This document shows, one piece after another, positions 35,237 to 43,563 of a stretch of DNA of 64,000 bases (positions are counted from its first letter, which is position 1; the number at the start of each line of letters is the position of its first letter). A program made the position numbers and the translations under genes. The stretch comes from Oscillospiraceae bacterium (GTDB taxonomy: Bacteria > Bacillota > Clostridia > Oscillospirales > Oscillospiraceae), in contig WRAK01000004.1 of the NCBI GenBank assembly GCA_009780235.1, positions 1 to 64,000 of the forward strand, read 5' to 3'. The notes beneath the pieces are model-generated. The model saw only the letters and a list, made by a program, of their open reading frames with translations. It was not told the origin of the DNA and searched no databases.

Positions 35237-35902
35237 ATGATGAACGCACGCCAAGCTTTCGACGCAGAACTCAAAGACCTCTCCGATGCCCTCATTCACA
35301 TGGGCGAGATGGCCTCAAACGCCATCGACAAAGCCATCACCGCCCTGCTCACGGGTGACAAAGCACTCGCCAAAGAGGTGGCCGATGACGACGACCTGCT
35401 CGACGAGATGGAGCGTACCATTGAGCAAAAATGCCTGCGCCTCCTGCTCAAACAGCAACCCGTCGCGGGAGACCTGCGCAAAATCAGCACCGCCATTAAG
35501 ATGGTCACCGACATAGAACGCATCGGCGACGCCGCCGAGGACATCGCCGAAATCACATTGGAGATGACCGCCCCCGTCTTCCCCGACATTTTGGACGACC
35601 TCAAAAAAATGACCGACGCCGTCCGTCAAATGGTTTCCGCCGCCATCAAAGCCTATGTCAATGAAGACTTAGACCTCGCCCGTACCACCCGTGCCAAGGA
35701 TGACATCGTAGACGAACTCTTCGAGGACATCCGCACGATATTAGGCGAAAAAATCCGAACCGATGTCACTCAAATGTACACCGCGATGGATTATCTCATG
35801 ATTATCAAGTACCTAGAACGCGTCGGCGACCACGCGGAAAACATCTGCGAGTGGGTCGAGTTCTACAAGACGGGAATCCGCAAGGACGAGCGCATATTCT
35901 AA
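35237..35902 (+). CDS. phoU: Phosphate signalling regulator PhoU
   Basis: PhoU (221 residues) is a helical-bundle protein that links PstSCAB to the PhoR kinase and dampens uptake when phosphate is plentiful. Two repeats of three helices carry metal-binding motifs: DDDLLDEMERTIEQKCLRLL with DIERIGDAAEDIAEI, and KDDIVDELFEDIRTILGEKI with YLERVGDHAENICEW. AAAGGAG precedes the double ATG. The gene closes the pst operon. A CTCCCTCG-family repeat follows it. Confidence 0.95.
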   Translation: MMNARQAFDAELKDLSDALIHMGEMASNAIDKAITALLTGDKALAKEVADDDDLLDEMERTIEQKCLRLLLKQQPVAGDLRKISTAIKMVTDIERIGDAAEDIAEITLEMTAPVFPDILDDLKKMTDAVRQMVSAAIKAYVNEDLDLARTTRAKDDIVDELFEDIRTILGEKIRTDVTQMYTAMDYLMIIKYLERVGDHAENICEWVEFYKTGIRKDERIF

Positions 35903-35918
35903 TCATCTTCCGCTTTGG

Positions 35919-35970
35919 CTCCCTCGTTTACGAGGGGGCTGTCGCCGTTAGGCGACTGGGGGAGTAGGCA
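35919..35970. repeat. CTCCCTCG-family repeat after phoU
   Basis: GGCTCCCTCGTTTACGAGGG, GCTGTCGCCGTTAGGCGAC and TGGGGGAGTAGGCACG are a half copy of the composite repeat at 3621-3741. Without a T-run it is a poor terminator. Confidence 0.75.
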
Positions 35971-35988
35971 CGTACAATAACACACACC

Positions 35989-36017
35989 TTGACGCCACAA
36001 TAAAAACCTGCCATACT
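35989..36017 (+). promoter_or_regulatory. Sigma-A-type promoter of the flavodiiron gene
   Basis: TTGACG (35989-35994) and CATACT (36012-36017) are 17 bases apart. The transcript would have a leader of about 75 bases with no recognised riboswitch. Confidence 0.6.
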
Positions 36018-36098
36018 ATGCCATAGGGGGCCTCCAAACCGGCGTAATGCCCCGGGCAGGGACGAGACATCACCCCCGCAAGAAAGCGAGGATTTGCC

Positions 36099-37304
36099 AT
36101 GTACTGCATCAAACGAGTCAAAGAAGATTTACTCTGGGTCGGCGCGAACGACAGACGCCTCGCCATGTTCGAGGGCGTCTACTCCGTCCCCCGCGGCGTG
36201 TCCTACAACGCATACCTCCTGCTCGACGAGAAAACCGTCCTCTTCGACACAGTAGACAAGGCGGTAGAAGACCGCTTTTTTGAAAACGTAACCGAGGGAC
36301 TAAACGGCAGAACCTTAGACTACCTCATCATCCAGCACATGGAACCCGACCACACAGCCGCCATCCCCCGTCTCGCGGACAAATACCCGGATATGAAACT
36401 CATATGCAACGCAAAGACCGCAACTTTCCTGAAGCAGTTCTTTGATTTCGACGCGGACGCGCGGACACAAATCGTCAAAGAGGGCGACACCTTATGCACA
36501 GGGCGGCATACGCTGCAATTTATCATGGCTCCCATGGTGCATTGGCCTGAAGTCATGGTGACTTACGACAGCACAAATCAAACCCTGTTCTCCGCAGACG
36601 CGTTCGGCGCATTCGGTGCCTTAAACGGTGCAATTTTCGCAGACGAAGTAGACTTCGGCAGAGACTACATGGACGAAGCCCGCCGGTACTATACGAACAT
36701 CGTCGGAAAATACGGCGCACAGGTTCAATCGCTGTTCTCCAAACTCTCCGCCCTTGATATCCAAGCAATTTGTCCCCTCCACGGCTTCGTGTGGCGGAAG
36801 AATCTTTCCGATATCCTCTCCAAACATCAGCTTTGGAGCAGCTACACCCCCGAGGAGTTCGGCGTGATGATTGCCTACGCCTCCGTCTACGGCAACACGG
36901 AAAACGCGGCGGAAATCTTATCCGCACGCCTCCGTGACAAGGGCATAAAGACTGTCATGTTTGATGTCTCCGTGACGCCCGCCTCGGAAATCATAGCGGC
37001 GGCGTTTCGGTGGAGCCATTTGGTCTTTGCCTCCACTACATACAATACGGGTATCTTTGTGACCATGGAAGCCCTGCTCAATGAGCTTACGAACCATAAC
37101 ATCCAAAACCGCACCGTCGCCCTCATAGAAAACGGCTCTTGGGCGGCCACATCCGGCAAGTTGATGCGGGAACAGTTCGAGAAGTGCAAAAACATCACCT
37201 TCGCGGGCGATACCCTCTCCGTCAAATCCGGCCTGAAAGCAGAGCAACTCGCAGAAATTGACGCGCTGGTCGATGCCATCCGCGCCTCCATGCCGAGCGC
37301 ATAA
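36099..37304 (+). CDS. A-type flavodiiron protein (oxygen or nitric oxide reductase)
   Basis: The 401-residue protein reduces O2 to water or NO to N2O in anaerobes. The metallo-beta-lactamase-like domain has the diiron ligands HMEPDH near residue 80-85, H in MVHWPEVMV near 147, D in LFSADAFGAFG near 167 and H in CPLHGFVWR near 226. The flavodoxin domain from about 255 has the FMN loop YASVYGNTENAAEIL, and WSHLVFASTTYNTG. No rubredoxin or flavin reductase domain is fused. Sitting between phoU and phoB is unusual. The ATG is preceded by GCGAGG. Confidence 0.93.
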   Translation: MYCIKRVKEDLLWVGANDRRLAMFEGVYSVPRGVSYNAYLLLDEKTVLFDTVDKAVEDRFFENVTEGLNGRTLDYLIIQHMEPDHTAAIPRLADKYPDMKLICNAKTATFLKQFFDFDADARTQIVKEGDTLCTGRHTLQFIMAPMVHWPEVMVTYDSTNQTLFSADAFGAFGALNGAIFADEVDFGRDYMDEARRYYTNIVGKYGAQVQSLFSKLSALDIQAICPLHGFVWRKNLSDILSKHQLWSSYTPEEFGVMIAYASVYGNTENAAEILSARLRDKGIKTVMFDVSVTPASEIIAAAFRWSHLVFASTTYNTGIFVTMEALLNELTNHNIQNRTVALIENGSWAATSGKLMREQFEKCKNITFAGDTLSVKSGLKAEQLAEIDALVDAIRASMPSA

Positions 37305-37328
37305 GACATCGAGAGCGGGGAAACCGGG

Positions 37329-38009
37329 ATGAACACACATATCATTATCGCAGAAGACGACGAATCCATCCGCCGTCTGTTAGAGGTCTCCCTCGCCGGC
37401 CACGGCTATACGCCCCTCGGCTTCGGCTCGGCGGAAGATGCACTGGCCGAGATGGAACGCACCGCGCCCGCCCTTGTCATTTTCGACATCATGATGGACG
37501 GCATAGGCGGCATCGAAGCCGTGCGCCGTATGCGGGCGAGTGAGACCCTGCGGCACATCCCCGTCATCATGCTCACCGCCCGTGACACGGAGTTAGACAA
37601 AATCGTCGGCCTTGATGCCGGGGCAGACGACTACATCACAAAACCGTTCAGCGTCCTCGAGCTCTGCGCCCGTGTCCGGGCGAGACTGCGGCGTGTCGAG
37701 GAAAAGCGAGAGGCCTCCGCCCTCATCCTCAACGCCGCCACACGGGAGGCACACTTGGCAGGCACCCCGCTGGAGCTCACCTTTAAAGAGTTTGAACTGC
37801 TCAAACTCCTCATGGACAACAGCGACAGAGCCATGCACAGAGACGCCCTCCTCGCCCGCGTCTGGGGCGGGGACTACTACGGCGAAACCCGCACGTTGGA
37901 CATCCACATCGCCACCCTGCGCGGCAAACTCCGTGACCTCGCCCCCGATACTTCCTACATCAAGACCGTGCGCGGCATAGGCTACCGTTTCGTGGGAGGT
38001 GCCCGATGA
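37329..38009 (+). CDS. phoB: Response regulator, PhoB/PhoP type
   Basis: The 226-residue OmpR-family regulator has a receiver domain with acidic pocket EDDE near 10, phospho-acceptor D in VIFDIMMDG near 57, T in MLTARD and K in YITKPFS. The C-terminal winged helix has LTFKEFELLKLLMDN and RTLDIHIATLRGKLRD, then YIKTVRGIGYRFVG. It overlaps phoR by four bases. Its place downstream of pst-phoU and the Pho box before pstS suggest that it controls phosphate starvation genes. Confidence 0.92.
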   Translation: MNTHIIIAEDDESIRRLLEVSLAGHGYTPLGFGSAEDALAEMERTAPALVIFDIMMDGIGGIEAVRRMRASETLRHIPVIMLTARDTELDKIVGLDAGADDYITKPFSVLELCARVRARLRRVEEKREASALILNAATREAHLAGTPLELTFKEFELLKLLMDNSDRAMHRDALLARVWGGDYYGETRTLDIHIATLRGKLRDLAPDTSYIKTVRGIGYRFVGGAR

Positions 38010-38977
38010 AACGTGCCATTTTTTGGCGGTTGGGGCTTGCGTTTCTGGCCGTTTTCATCTTGATTGCCATCCTGCACCACACCACCCTCGCCCCGTGGGT
38101 GGTTCTCCTGATTGCGGCCTTGGCGGCCCTGGCTCTCACTTATTCCTTAGCCGAAGACCTCTCCGCTCCCACAGAAAAACTCAGGGACGAGTTGCAAAAC
38201 ATAGACCAATCCCGCACCGTCTTAGACCCACAGGACTACCCCCACGAGCTGCGGGACATAGCGAACAAAATAGACGACCTCACCGCCCAAAACCGCAACG
38301 CCGCGGACATCCGCCGTGACTTCTTCGCCAACGCCAGCCATGAACTCAAAACCCCCCTCACCTCTATCAAAGGAGCCGCCGAACTGCTGTGCAGCGATAT
38401 CTCGTTGGACGCAGGACAGCAACGGGAACTCCTGACCCGCATCGGCATAGAGGCCGAGCGTATGCACAATCTAATCGCCGACATTATCATGATTAACCGC
38501 TTAGAGAGCGGCGAGGGCGAGGGCGATACGGAAGAAGTCTCTTTCGATGCCATCCTCCGAACATGTGTGGAAGAAGTCACCCCCCTCGCCGAGCAAAACG
38601 GGCTGACCATAGATCTCCGATCGGAACCCGCAGTCCTCACAGCCAACCGCAAAAACGTCCAAGACCTCATCTCCAACCTCGTCATCAACGCCGTGAACTA
38701 CGCCACCCCCGGCGGCCACATTGATATCCGCCACACACACACGCAGAGCGAGATTCTCTTCACCATCCGCAACGATGCCGAACCCATCTCCCCCGCCCAC
38801 AGGCACCGCGTTTTTGAACGCTTCTACCGCACAGACCCCGGCCGCAGCAAGACAGCCGGCGGCACGGGCTTGGGACTCGCCATCGTAAAGCACGCCGTGG
38901 ACAGTTTAGGCGGCACGATCGGACTGGAGAGTGATGAAAACATCGGTGTACTGTTCACCGTCATACTGCCGCTGTAA
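38006..38977 (+). CDS. phoR: Sensor histidine kinase, PhoR type
   Basis: The kinase (323 residues) has two N-terminal membrane segments with very little between them, so it cannot have a large extracellular sensor. A short linker leads to the H-box FFANASHELKTPLTSIKGAA with the phosphorylated His near residue 112. The ATP-binding part has the N-box DLISNLVINAVNYATPGGHI, and G-boxes AGGTGLGLAIVKHAVDSLGG. The reduced sensor fits a kinase that listens to PhoU/PstSCAB rather than to phosphate directly. The ATG overlaps the phoB stop (ATGA). Confidence 0.92.
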   Translation: MKRAIFWRLGLAFLAVFILIAILHHTTLAPWVVLLIAALAALALTYSLAEDLSAPTEKLRDELQNIDQSRTVLDPQDYPHELRDIANKIDDLTAQNRNAADIRRDFFANASHELKTPLTSIKGAAELLCSDISLDAGQQRELLTRIGIEAERMHNLIADIIMINRLESGEGEGDTEEVSFDAILRTCVEEVTPLAEQNGLTIDLRSEPAVLTANRKNVQDLISNLVINAVNYATPGGHIDIRHTHTQSEILFTIRNDAEPISPAHRHRVFERFYRTDPGRSKTAGGTGLGLAIVKHAVDSLGGTIGLESDENIGVLFTVILPL

Positions 38978-39074
38978 CATGGTCTCTCCTCCTTGCAGAG
39001 AAGGCCATTTGCCGTCCGCCGCACCAAGCTTGCACCCACACACGAGCTGCCAAAGTTCCCTCTCCGACACATAC

Positions 39075-39110
39075 AGAAACACCCGAAGGCATTTGCCTTC
39101 GGGTGTTTCT
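39075..39110. terminator. Bidirectional terminator between phoR and the LCP gene
   Basis: A perfect 17-base-pair stem (AGAAACACCCGAAGGCA with its complement) around TT ends in TGTTTCT on each strand. The two flanking genes converge on it. Confidence 0.9.
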
Positions 39111-39120
39111 CATATGAAAA

Positions 39121-40290
39121 CTATCTCGGCGTCAGCGTCCTATCGCCGCCCACAACTTGTACGGATCCGTCTCTCCGCGTCACCACCCGCACGTTGTCTT
39201 CCGTCACCGGCACGGGGAGGGGGTTGAGATAGGCGTTAACCATCTCCAGCCATTCATCCAAGTCCAAAATGACATAGGAGACGCCGCCAATCCAAGCGTC
39301 ATACTGTCCGGGCAGGGTGTGGAAATTGACATTCTCACTATCCGTGTACATCATCTCGGTAGCAAACCAAATCAAATTTCCAACAGTTAAATCTGTATCC
39401 ACATAGTCAACGAAAATCCGCACCAAATCTCCAATTCTCGTCACATTGCGAATCTGGAGCAATTCGGCGGCCACAGCACCGAGGAAAGCCTGTTGGGTTC
39501 GGATGCGCCCGATATCTGCATCCGTATAACCGGCACGGAACCGCACGAGCTGCAGAGCCCGAGCCCCGTTCAAATGCTGATAGCCCGGATGCAGGTCAAT
39601 AAACAGAGGCGGGTCATCATAGGGGTCACTATAGAGCATACGAATCGGCACGTTAAACTCCACACCGCCGATAGTATCTACCAAAGCTTCAAAGGCGTCC
39701 AAATCGACAATGACATAACCGTCGGGCCGAAACCCTATCATCCGCTCCACTTCGTCCACCAAGCGATCCGCAGAGCGTGTGATGGGCAATACAGAGTTAA
39801 TCCGTCTGGGATTCCAAGACACATCCGCCATGGTATCCCGCGGGATATTCACAACATTGACACTACCACCGTCCCCGGTATCAACAGAGACAACCATCAG
39901 CGTATCCGTGCGCCCAAATGCACCGGGGCCATCCTGTCCGGCAACAACTATGGTAAATATCTCCCGCTCGAAATTCGCAAAGTCCTCTACCTCCCCATCT
40001 GAACCCCCATCCGAACCCCAAGAGTCAAAATCAAAAACCCATCCAATCGGCGGCTCAACATTGAAAGCCCAAAGGGCATAAATCCCTCCGGTAATCAGCA
40101 GGAGTACAACCAGCAGCACAACGAAAACCCGCTTGACCACGCTCCGCTTTTTCTTCTTTTTCCGACGGGGCTTTTCCGCCCGCTCTTGGTAGGGTTCATC
40201 GTCCCAATCCCGCTCAGGTGCCGGAGCCCGTCCGCCTTGTACGCGCTTCCCGTAGTGGGCCGCACCGCGTTTTGTTCCAAAAAGTTTCAT
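39121..40290 (-). CDS. LytR-CpsA-Psr family cell-wall glycopolymer transferase
   Basis: The protein of 389 residues attaches wall teichoic acid or other polymers to peptidoglycan. It has a cytoplasmic basic N-terminal tail of about 50 residues (ERAEKPRRKKKKKRSVVKRV), one membrane span and then an LCP domain: AGQDGPGAFGRTDTLMVVSV, NIPRDTMADVSW, RINSVLPI, the ligand-binding DADIGRIRTQQAFLGAV and the LDEWLEMVNAY end. The Arg/Asp residues that hold the polyprenyl phosphate are present. AAGGAG precedes the ATG. tagO, wecB and tagA elsewhere in the window are consistent with glycopolymer synthesis. Confidence 0.93.
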   Translation of the reverse strand: MKLFGTKRGAAHYGKRVQGGRAPAPERDWDDEPYQERAEKPRRKKKKKRSVVKRVFVVLLVVLLLITGGIYALWAFNVEPPIGWVFDFDSWGSDGGSDGEVEDFANFEREIFTIVVAGQDGPGAFGRTDTLMVVSVDTGDGGSVNVVNIPRDTMADVSWNPRRINSVLPITRSADRLVDEVERMIGFRPDGYVIVDLDAFEALVDTIGGVEFNVPIRMLYSDPYDDPPLFIDLHPGYQHLNGARALQLVRFRAGYTDADIGRIRTQQAFLGAVAAELLQIRNVTRIGDLVRIFVDYVDTDLTVGNLIWFATEMMYTDSENVNFHTLPGQYDAWIGGVSYVILDLDEWLEMVNAYLNPLPVPVTEDNVRVVTRRDGSVQVVGGDRTLTPR

Positions 40291-40409
40291 GCTCTCATAT
40301 TCTCCTTACATAGTCGCCCAGTTTCGACAGAATATCCGCTACCCAGTATAGCATAATATGGGTCTGAGCGGTGAAGAAAATCGAAATTTTCCTTTTTTTG
40401 GCGAAATGC

Positions 40410-41660
40410 CTAGTTTACCGCGTTCGGATACTCTACAAGCTTCCCTTCCCACGTCCGCAATGTAACCTTTTCAGACGTCCGCTCGACAATATACTCCGGT
40501 AAGAGCGGCGTTTTCCCCAAGCCCCCCGGGGCGTTGAGAATATAGGTGGGAATCGCCATCCCGCTGGTACGCCCGCGGAGGTGCGCCATAATCTCCAGTC
40601 CGTCATCAATGCTGGTGCAGAAATGCGTCGTACCCTTGACGTGCTTTGCGTGAAAGATGTAATACGGCCGCACTCTGGCCTTACACAGCTCATGATTCAA
40701 ACTCTGCACCACATACTTGTCGTTGTTCACGCCTTCGAGTAACACCATCTGATTCCCCAACGGCACCCCGGCCTTGCAGAGCTTGGCGCAAGCCTGAACC
40801 GCCTGCGGCGTCAGCTCGCGGGGGTGGTTGAAGTGGGTGTTGAGATAGACGGGATGATACTGCTCAATCATAGCGAGAAATCCCTCATCTATCCGCATGG
40901 GCAGAGTGACCAAAGTCCGTGTCCCGAAACGAATCATCTCCACGGATTCAATCGCCCGCAGACTGCTCAGGATGTACTCCAGTTGGTCATTATCCAAAGC
41001 CAAAGCGTCCCCGCCTGTTATTAAGACGTCACGCACCTCGGGATTGTTCCGTATATAGGCAAAACTTTCATCCAATGCCGCGCGGCTCACGTCACAATCG
41101 GCATCCCCAATCCGCCGCCGCCGCTGACAATGGCGGCAAAACATAGCGCAAGCGTTGGTCACGTTGAGGATGAGCCTGTCGGGATAACGCCGTGTAATAA
41201 TCCCGGCGGGGTTCGTAAATTCCTCCGCCATGGGGTCTGATTCACCGGAGTCGTCCGACTCCAAAGCCGTCGGTACGCTCATCGCGCGGATGGGGTCTTT
41301 CGGGTCAGCGGGATCGATGAGCGCGAGGTAATAGGGCGTAACCGCAAAACGGTACGTAACGCCTAATTCATGAATCTCCTGCTTCTCCGTCTCGCTCAAA
41401 TCTAAGATTTGCGCCAAAGTATCCGCATCGTCGATGCGGTGCTTCATCTGCCATTTCCAATCGGCCCAATCGGCCTCCGTGCCGCCTAAAACGGTGAGCA
41501 GCTTCGCTTTCTGTGCCTCGTATCGCTTGATACAGGCAGGGTCTGTCCCCCTCGGAATATGCGCCTTGGCCTCCCGATAGCCCGTAGTGTAATCGGCCAA
41601 CTCTCCCGCCCGCTCCAGGGAAATCTCTCGGCCGCGACCGGCTGTGTTCTGCGTTGCCAT
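40410..41660 (-). CDS. Radical SAM glutamate 2,3-aminomutase (KamA family)
   Basis: The 416-residue enzyme has the radical SAM cluster CAMFCRHC near residue 170 and the KamA-type PLP region TSGMAIPTYILNAPGGLGK. In lysine 2,3-aminomutase two Asp residues hold the lysine side chain, in the segments equivalent to FHAKHVKGTTHF and YILNAPGG. Here they are Lys and Asn, the substitutions reported for glutamate 2,3-aminomutase. So the likely reaction is L-glutamate to beta-glutamate, an osmolyte. TAGAAT at 41700-41705 may be its -10 box. The gene is alone, without lysine fermentation genes. Confidence 0.85.
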   Translation of the reverse strand: MATQNTAGRGREISLERAGELADYTTGYREAKAHIPRGTDPACIKRYEAQKAKLLTVLGGTEADWADWKWQMKHRIDDADTLAQILDLSETEKQEIHELGVTYRFAVTPYYLALIDPADPKDPIRAMSVPTALESDDSGESDPMAEEFTNPAGIITRRYPDRLILNVTNACAMFCRHCQRRRRIGDADCDVSRAALDESFAYIRNNPEVRDVLITGGDALALDNDQLEYILSSLRAIESVEMIRFGTRTLVTLPMRIDEGFLAMIEQYHPVYLNTHFNHPRELTPQAVQACAKLCKAGVPLGNQMVLLEGVNNDKYVVQSLNHELCKARVRPYYIFHAKHVKGTTHFCTSIDDGLEIMAHLRGRTSGMAIPTYILNAPGGLGKTPLLPEYIVERTSEKVTLRTWEGKLVEYPNAVN

Positions 41661-41766
41661 CGCCCGGCCCCCTTTCTTATCCTCGTTTGATATCTGCCTA
41701 TTCTACCACATTTTTGCCCGTTTGTGTAGGGACCACCCTGCATTGGTAGTGGACAAAGGCGTGGAA

Positions 41767-42270
41767 TCACAAGAAATCCAACACCGAAAACGGCAATTCG
41801 CGTGACTTAAGATCGCGTCCGCGGCGGAATCGCTCCTTCGCAACACCAAAGCGATTATACGCCGCAACGAACACTTCCATCACCGCCTGCAAGGTATCTA
41901 AACTTCGCGCAAAACAGCGACTTTTCCGGGCAAGCATGGGGATATAGTGCCGCAAATCGGCATTGACACCCTCGACCGTGAATGTATCACTTTTATCGTG
42001 CATGTTCCGCGCATGATAACCAGGATACACCACATCAACGTAGCCAGAATAGCCGTCTGTGTAGTAAACTTCGGCGGGTGGGGCAGTATCCACCATCGCC
42101 TGAATTCGCTCTGCAGATTTATCAAACGCCACATCAAAACCCACAATTTGGCGCGGGTTTCGGCTTACTGCTGTCATGATATACACATTTTCTCGCAGTT
42201 CAGACGGCCGCTTGCGCCCGATGAACCAATACAGTTCATCAAGCTCCACGCATTCCGAAAAGTTATCCAC
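41767..42270 (-). CDS. IS1-family transposase, catalytic part (InsB-like)
   Basis: The 167-residue frame has the DDE-type transposase pattern: ELDELYWFIGRKR with the first Asp, VYYTDGYSGY with the second and a C-terminal part with AYNRFGVAKERFRR. It probably is not translated alone. The preceding frame overlaps it in the -1 frame at AAAAAAAC (42284-42292), and a ribosomal slip there would give a fused protein reading WIKKNGEINVDNFSECVELD. Alone it would need the GTG at 42270, which has no ribosome site. Both frames are free of stops, so the transposase may be active. Confidence 0.8.
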   Translation of the reverse strand: MDNFSECVELDELYWFIGRKRPSELRENVYIMTAVSRNPRQIVGFDVAFDKSAERIQAMVDTAPPAEVYYTDGYSGYVDVVYPGYHARNMHDKSDTFTVEGVNADLRHYIPMLARKSRCFARSLDTLQAVMEVFVAAYNRFGVAKERFRRGRDLKSRELPFSVLDFL

Positions 42271-42272
42271 AT

Positions 42273-42548
42273 TTATTTCGCCGTTTTTTTAATCCAATTG
42301 TACACGTTTGCTTTACTCATGCCCAATACTTTGCCCACGCCGCGGCCACTACTCCCCGCATAGTAGATTTTTAGAGCCAGTGCCCGCGTTTCTTCGTCGT
42401 AGGCATTCCGTTTCGGCTCTAAAGTATACGATTTCTTGCAGTGGCGGCATACGATGCGTTGGGTGCCAGAGCGGTTGCTTCCGTTTTTCATCTGCCCGTC
42501 ATTGGCTTTGCAAGCCGGGCAAGTTTTCTGTGCTTCTTGTGTGTTCAT
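42273..42548 (-). CDS. IS1-family transposase, DNA-binding part (InsA-like)
   Basis: This 91-residue protein has an N-terminal zinc ribbon (CPACKANDGQMKNG, then RIVCRHCKKSY) and a helix-turn-helix (IYYAGSSGRGVGKVLGMSKA, then NVYNWIKK). It ends 2 bases before the InsB-like frame. In IS1 such a short product represses transposition while the frameshifted product transposes, and the same is inferred here. Its last codons contain the slippery A-run. Confidence 0.85.
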   Translation of the reverse strand: MNTQEAQKTCPACKANDGQMKNGSNRSGTQRIVCRHCKKSYTLEPKRNAYDEETRALALKIYYAGSSGRGVGKVLGMSKANVYNWIKKTAK

Positions 42549-42709
42549 CAGAAAATTATAGCAGCTTAAACGCTATTTGTCCATTCCCAAGTGCAAACAC
42601 AAATCAAGCCCTAATTTCCACCGGCATCCCCCGAAATACAACCTTGTTCGCTCAGTTCGGCGGAGCGGCCTTATGATAAAAACAACTTACAATAAGGAGG
42701 CTCTCATAA

Positions 42710-42901
42710 ATGGACATTGCAAGAAAAATCCGAACCCACATGAAAGACACAGGCCGTACCCAAACTTATCTCTGCCGACAAATAGGACTCAGCAGCACCG
42801 CCATGAGTTTAGCCCTCGGCGGCAAACGGCGCATCCGACTCGACGAGTACTGCAAAATCTGCAAAGCCTTGGATGTAGAGCCGGGCTTTTTCCTCTCCTG
42901 A
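42710..42901 (+). CDS. Small XRE-type helix-turn-helix protein
   Basis: This 63-residue protein is almost entirely a lambda-repressor-type helix-turn-helix: DIARKIRTHMKDTGRTQTYL, CRQIGLSSTAMSLALGGKRR and IRLDEYCKICKALDVEPGFF. The ribosome site is AAGGAGG, nine bases before the ATG. It lies 130 bases after the IS and before a phage-type gene on the same strand, so the two may be left from a phage or integrative element. No adjacent integrase is present. Confidence 0.8.
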   Translation: MDIARKIRTHMKDTGRTQTYLCRQIGLSSTAMSLALGGKRRIRLDEYCKICKALDVEPGFFLS

Positions 42902-42933
42902 CCGAAAAGCGGCATTGGGAGGGGTAAGCACAA

Positions 42934-43332
42934 ATGACAAAAGAGCGACTGAGCCAACTCGCTTGGCTCAAGCTGGAAATTGAAGAGCTGACAAACCGCA
43001 TCCGCCGCATCGAGAGCGCGCTCTCCGGCAGAGCCTCCCGCATCAACGGCATGTCCTGGCTGGGCGGCACAAAGGACTTCATGGGCGACTTAGCCCCCCA
43101 GCTCTGTGACTTAAAAGACCAACTCGCCCGTATCCGAAACACCGCCATGGCTGAATGTACAGAGCTCCAATCCTTCATCGGCGAAATAGATGACAGCCAA
43201 GTCCGCCTCATCTTCACCCTGCGCTACATAGACAGCCTCAGTTGGCATCAAGTAGCCTGGCGACTGGGCGGGAATACAAGTGACAGCGTGCGAATGACAC
43301 ACAATCGCTATCTGGCAAGACTGGAACCGTAG
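42934..43332 (+). CDS. Phage-type DUF1492-like regulator
   Basis: The protein of 132 residues begins with a coiled-coil (RLSQLAWLKLEIEELTNRIR) and ends in a sigma region 4-like helix-turn-helix (RLIFTLRYIDSLSWHQVAWR, NTSDSVRMTHNRYLARL). This resembles DUF1492 or ArpU-like phage late-gene regulators. GGAGGGG precedes the ATG. It follows the XRE gene by 33 bases in the same direction. It may be a phage remnant, or a domesticated regulator. Confidence 0.75.
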   Translation: MTKERLSQLAWLKLEIEELTNRIRRIESALSGRASRINGMSWLGGTKDFMGDLAPQLCDLKDQLARIRNTAMAECTELQSFIGEIDDSQVRLIFTLRYIDSLSWHQVAWRLGGNTSDSVRMTHNRYLARLEP

Positions 43333-43333
43333 A

Positions 43334-43563
43334 AGCGGCCCCACGTGGCCGCCCTGCCCTTGTCTTTGACCTTAGGCCCCCTCGTTTTGAGGGGGCTGTC
43401 GCCGCAGGCGACCGGGGGAGTCAGCACGCATTGCAAGGTCAAGGGCAGCTCCCTCCGTCAGGCTTCGCCTGCCACCTCCCTCGTAAACGAGGGAGGCTTA
43501 CCCCCGTGATGGGCAGTTGCAAAATTCAAACGAACGGACGGCCAATGGCCGCCCCTACATCTT
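43334..43563. repeat. Composite palindromic repeats, copy 3
   Basis: GCGGCCCCACGTGGCCGCC, then CCCCCTCGTTTTGAGGGGG, GTCGCCGCAGGCGAC, GGGGGAGTCAGCACGC, GCAAGGTCAAGGGC, GCTCCCTCCGTCAGGC and CCTCCCTCGTAAACGAGGG form a near copy of 3621-3741. It ends in a GAACGGACGGCCAATGGCCG hairpin (43533-43559) and an ATTCTACATCC tail. Confidence 0.85.

Larger units (their letters stand above)
41750..42583 (-). mobile_element. IS1-like insertion sequence
   Basis: The element is about 834 bases with imperfect terminal inverted repeats (GGACAAAGGCGT at the left, GGACAAATAGCGT read inward from the right). It carries an insA-like zinc-ribbon frame and an insB-like catalytic frame joined by a run of seven A and a C, as in IS1. 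No clear target duplication is visible. Confidence 0.75.

Noticed and set aside
36018-36098. Possible riboswitch in the flavodiiron leader
   Set aside because: The 80-base leader is GC-rich with short stems but matches no known aptamer that I can recall; evidence too thin.
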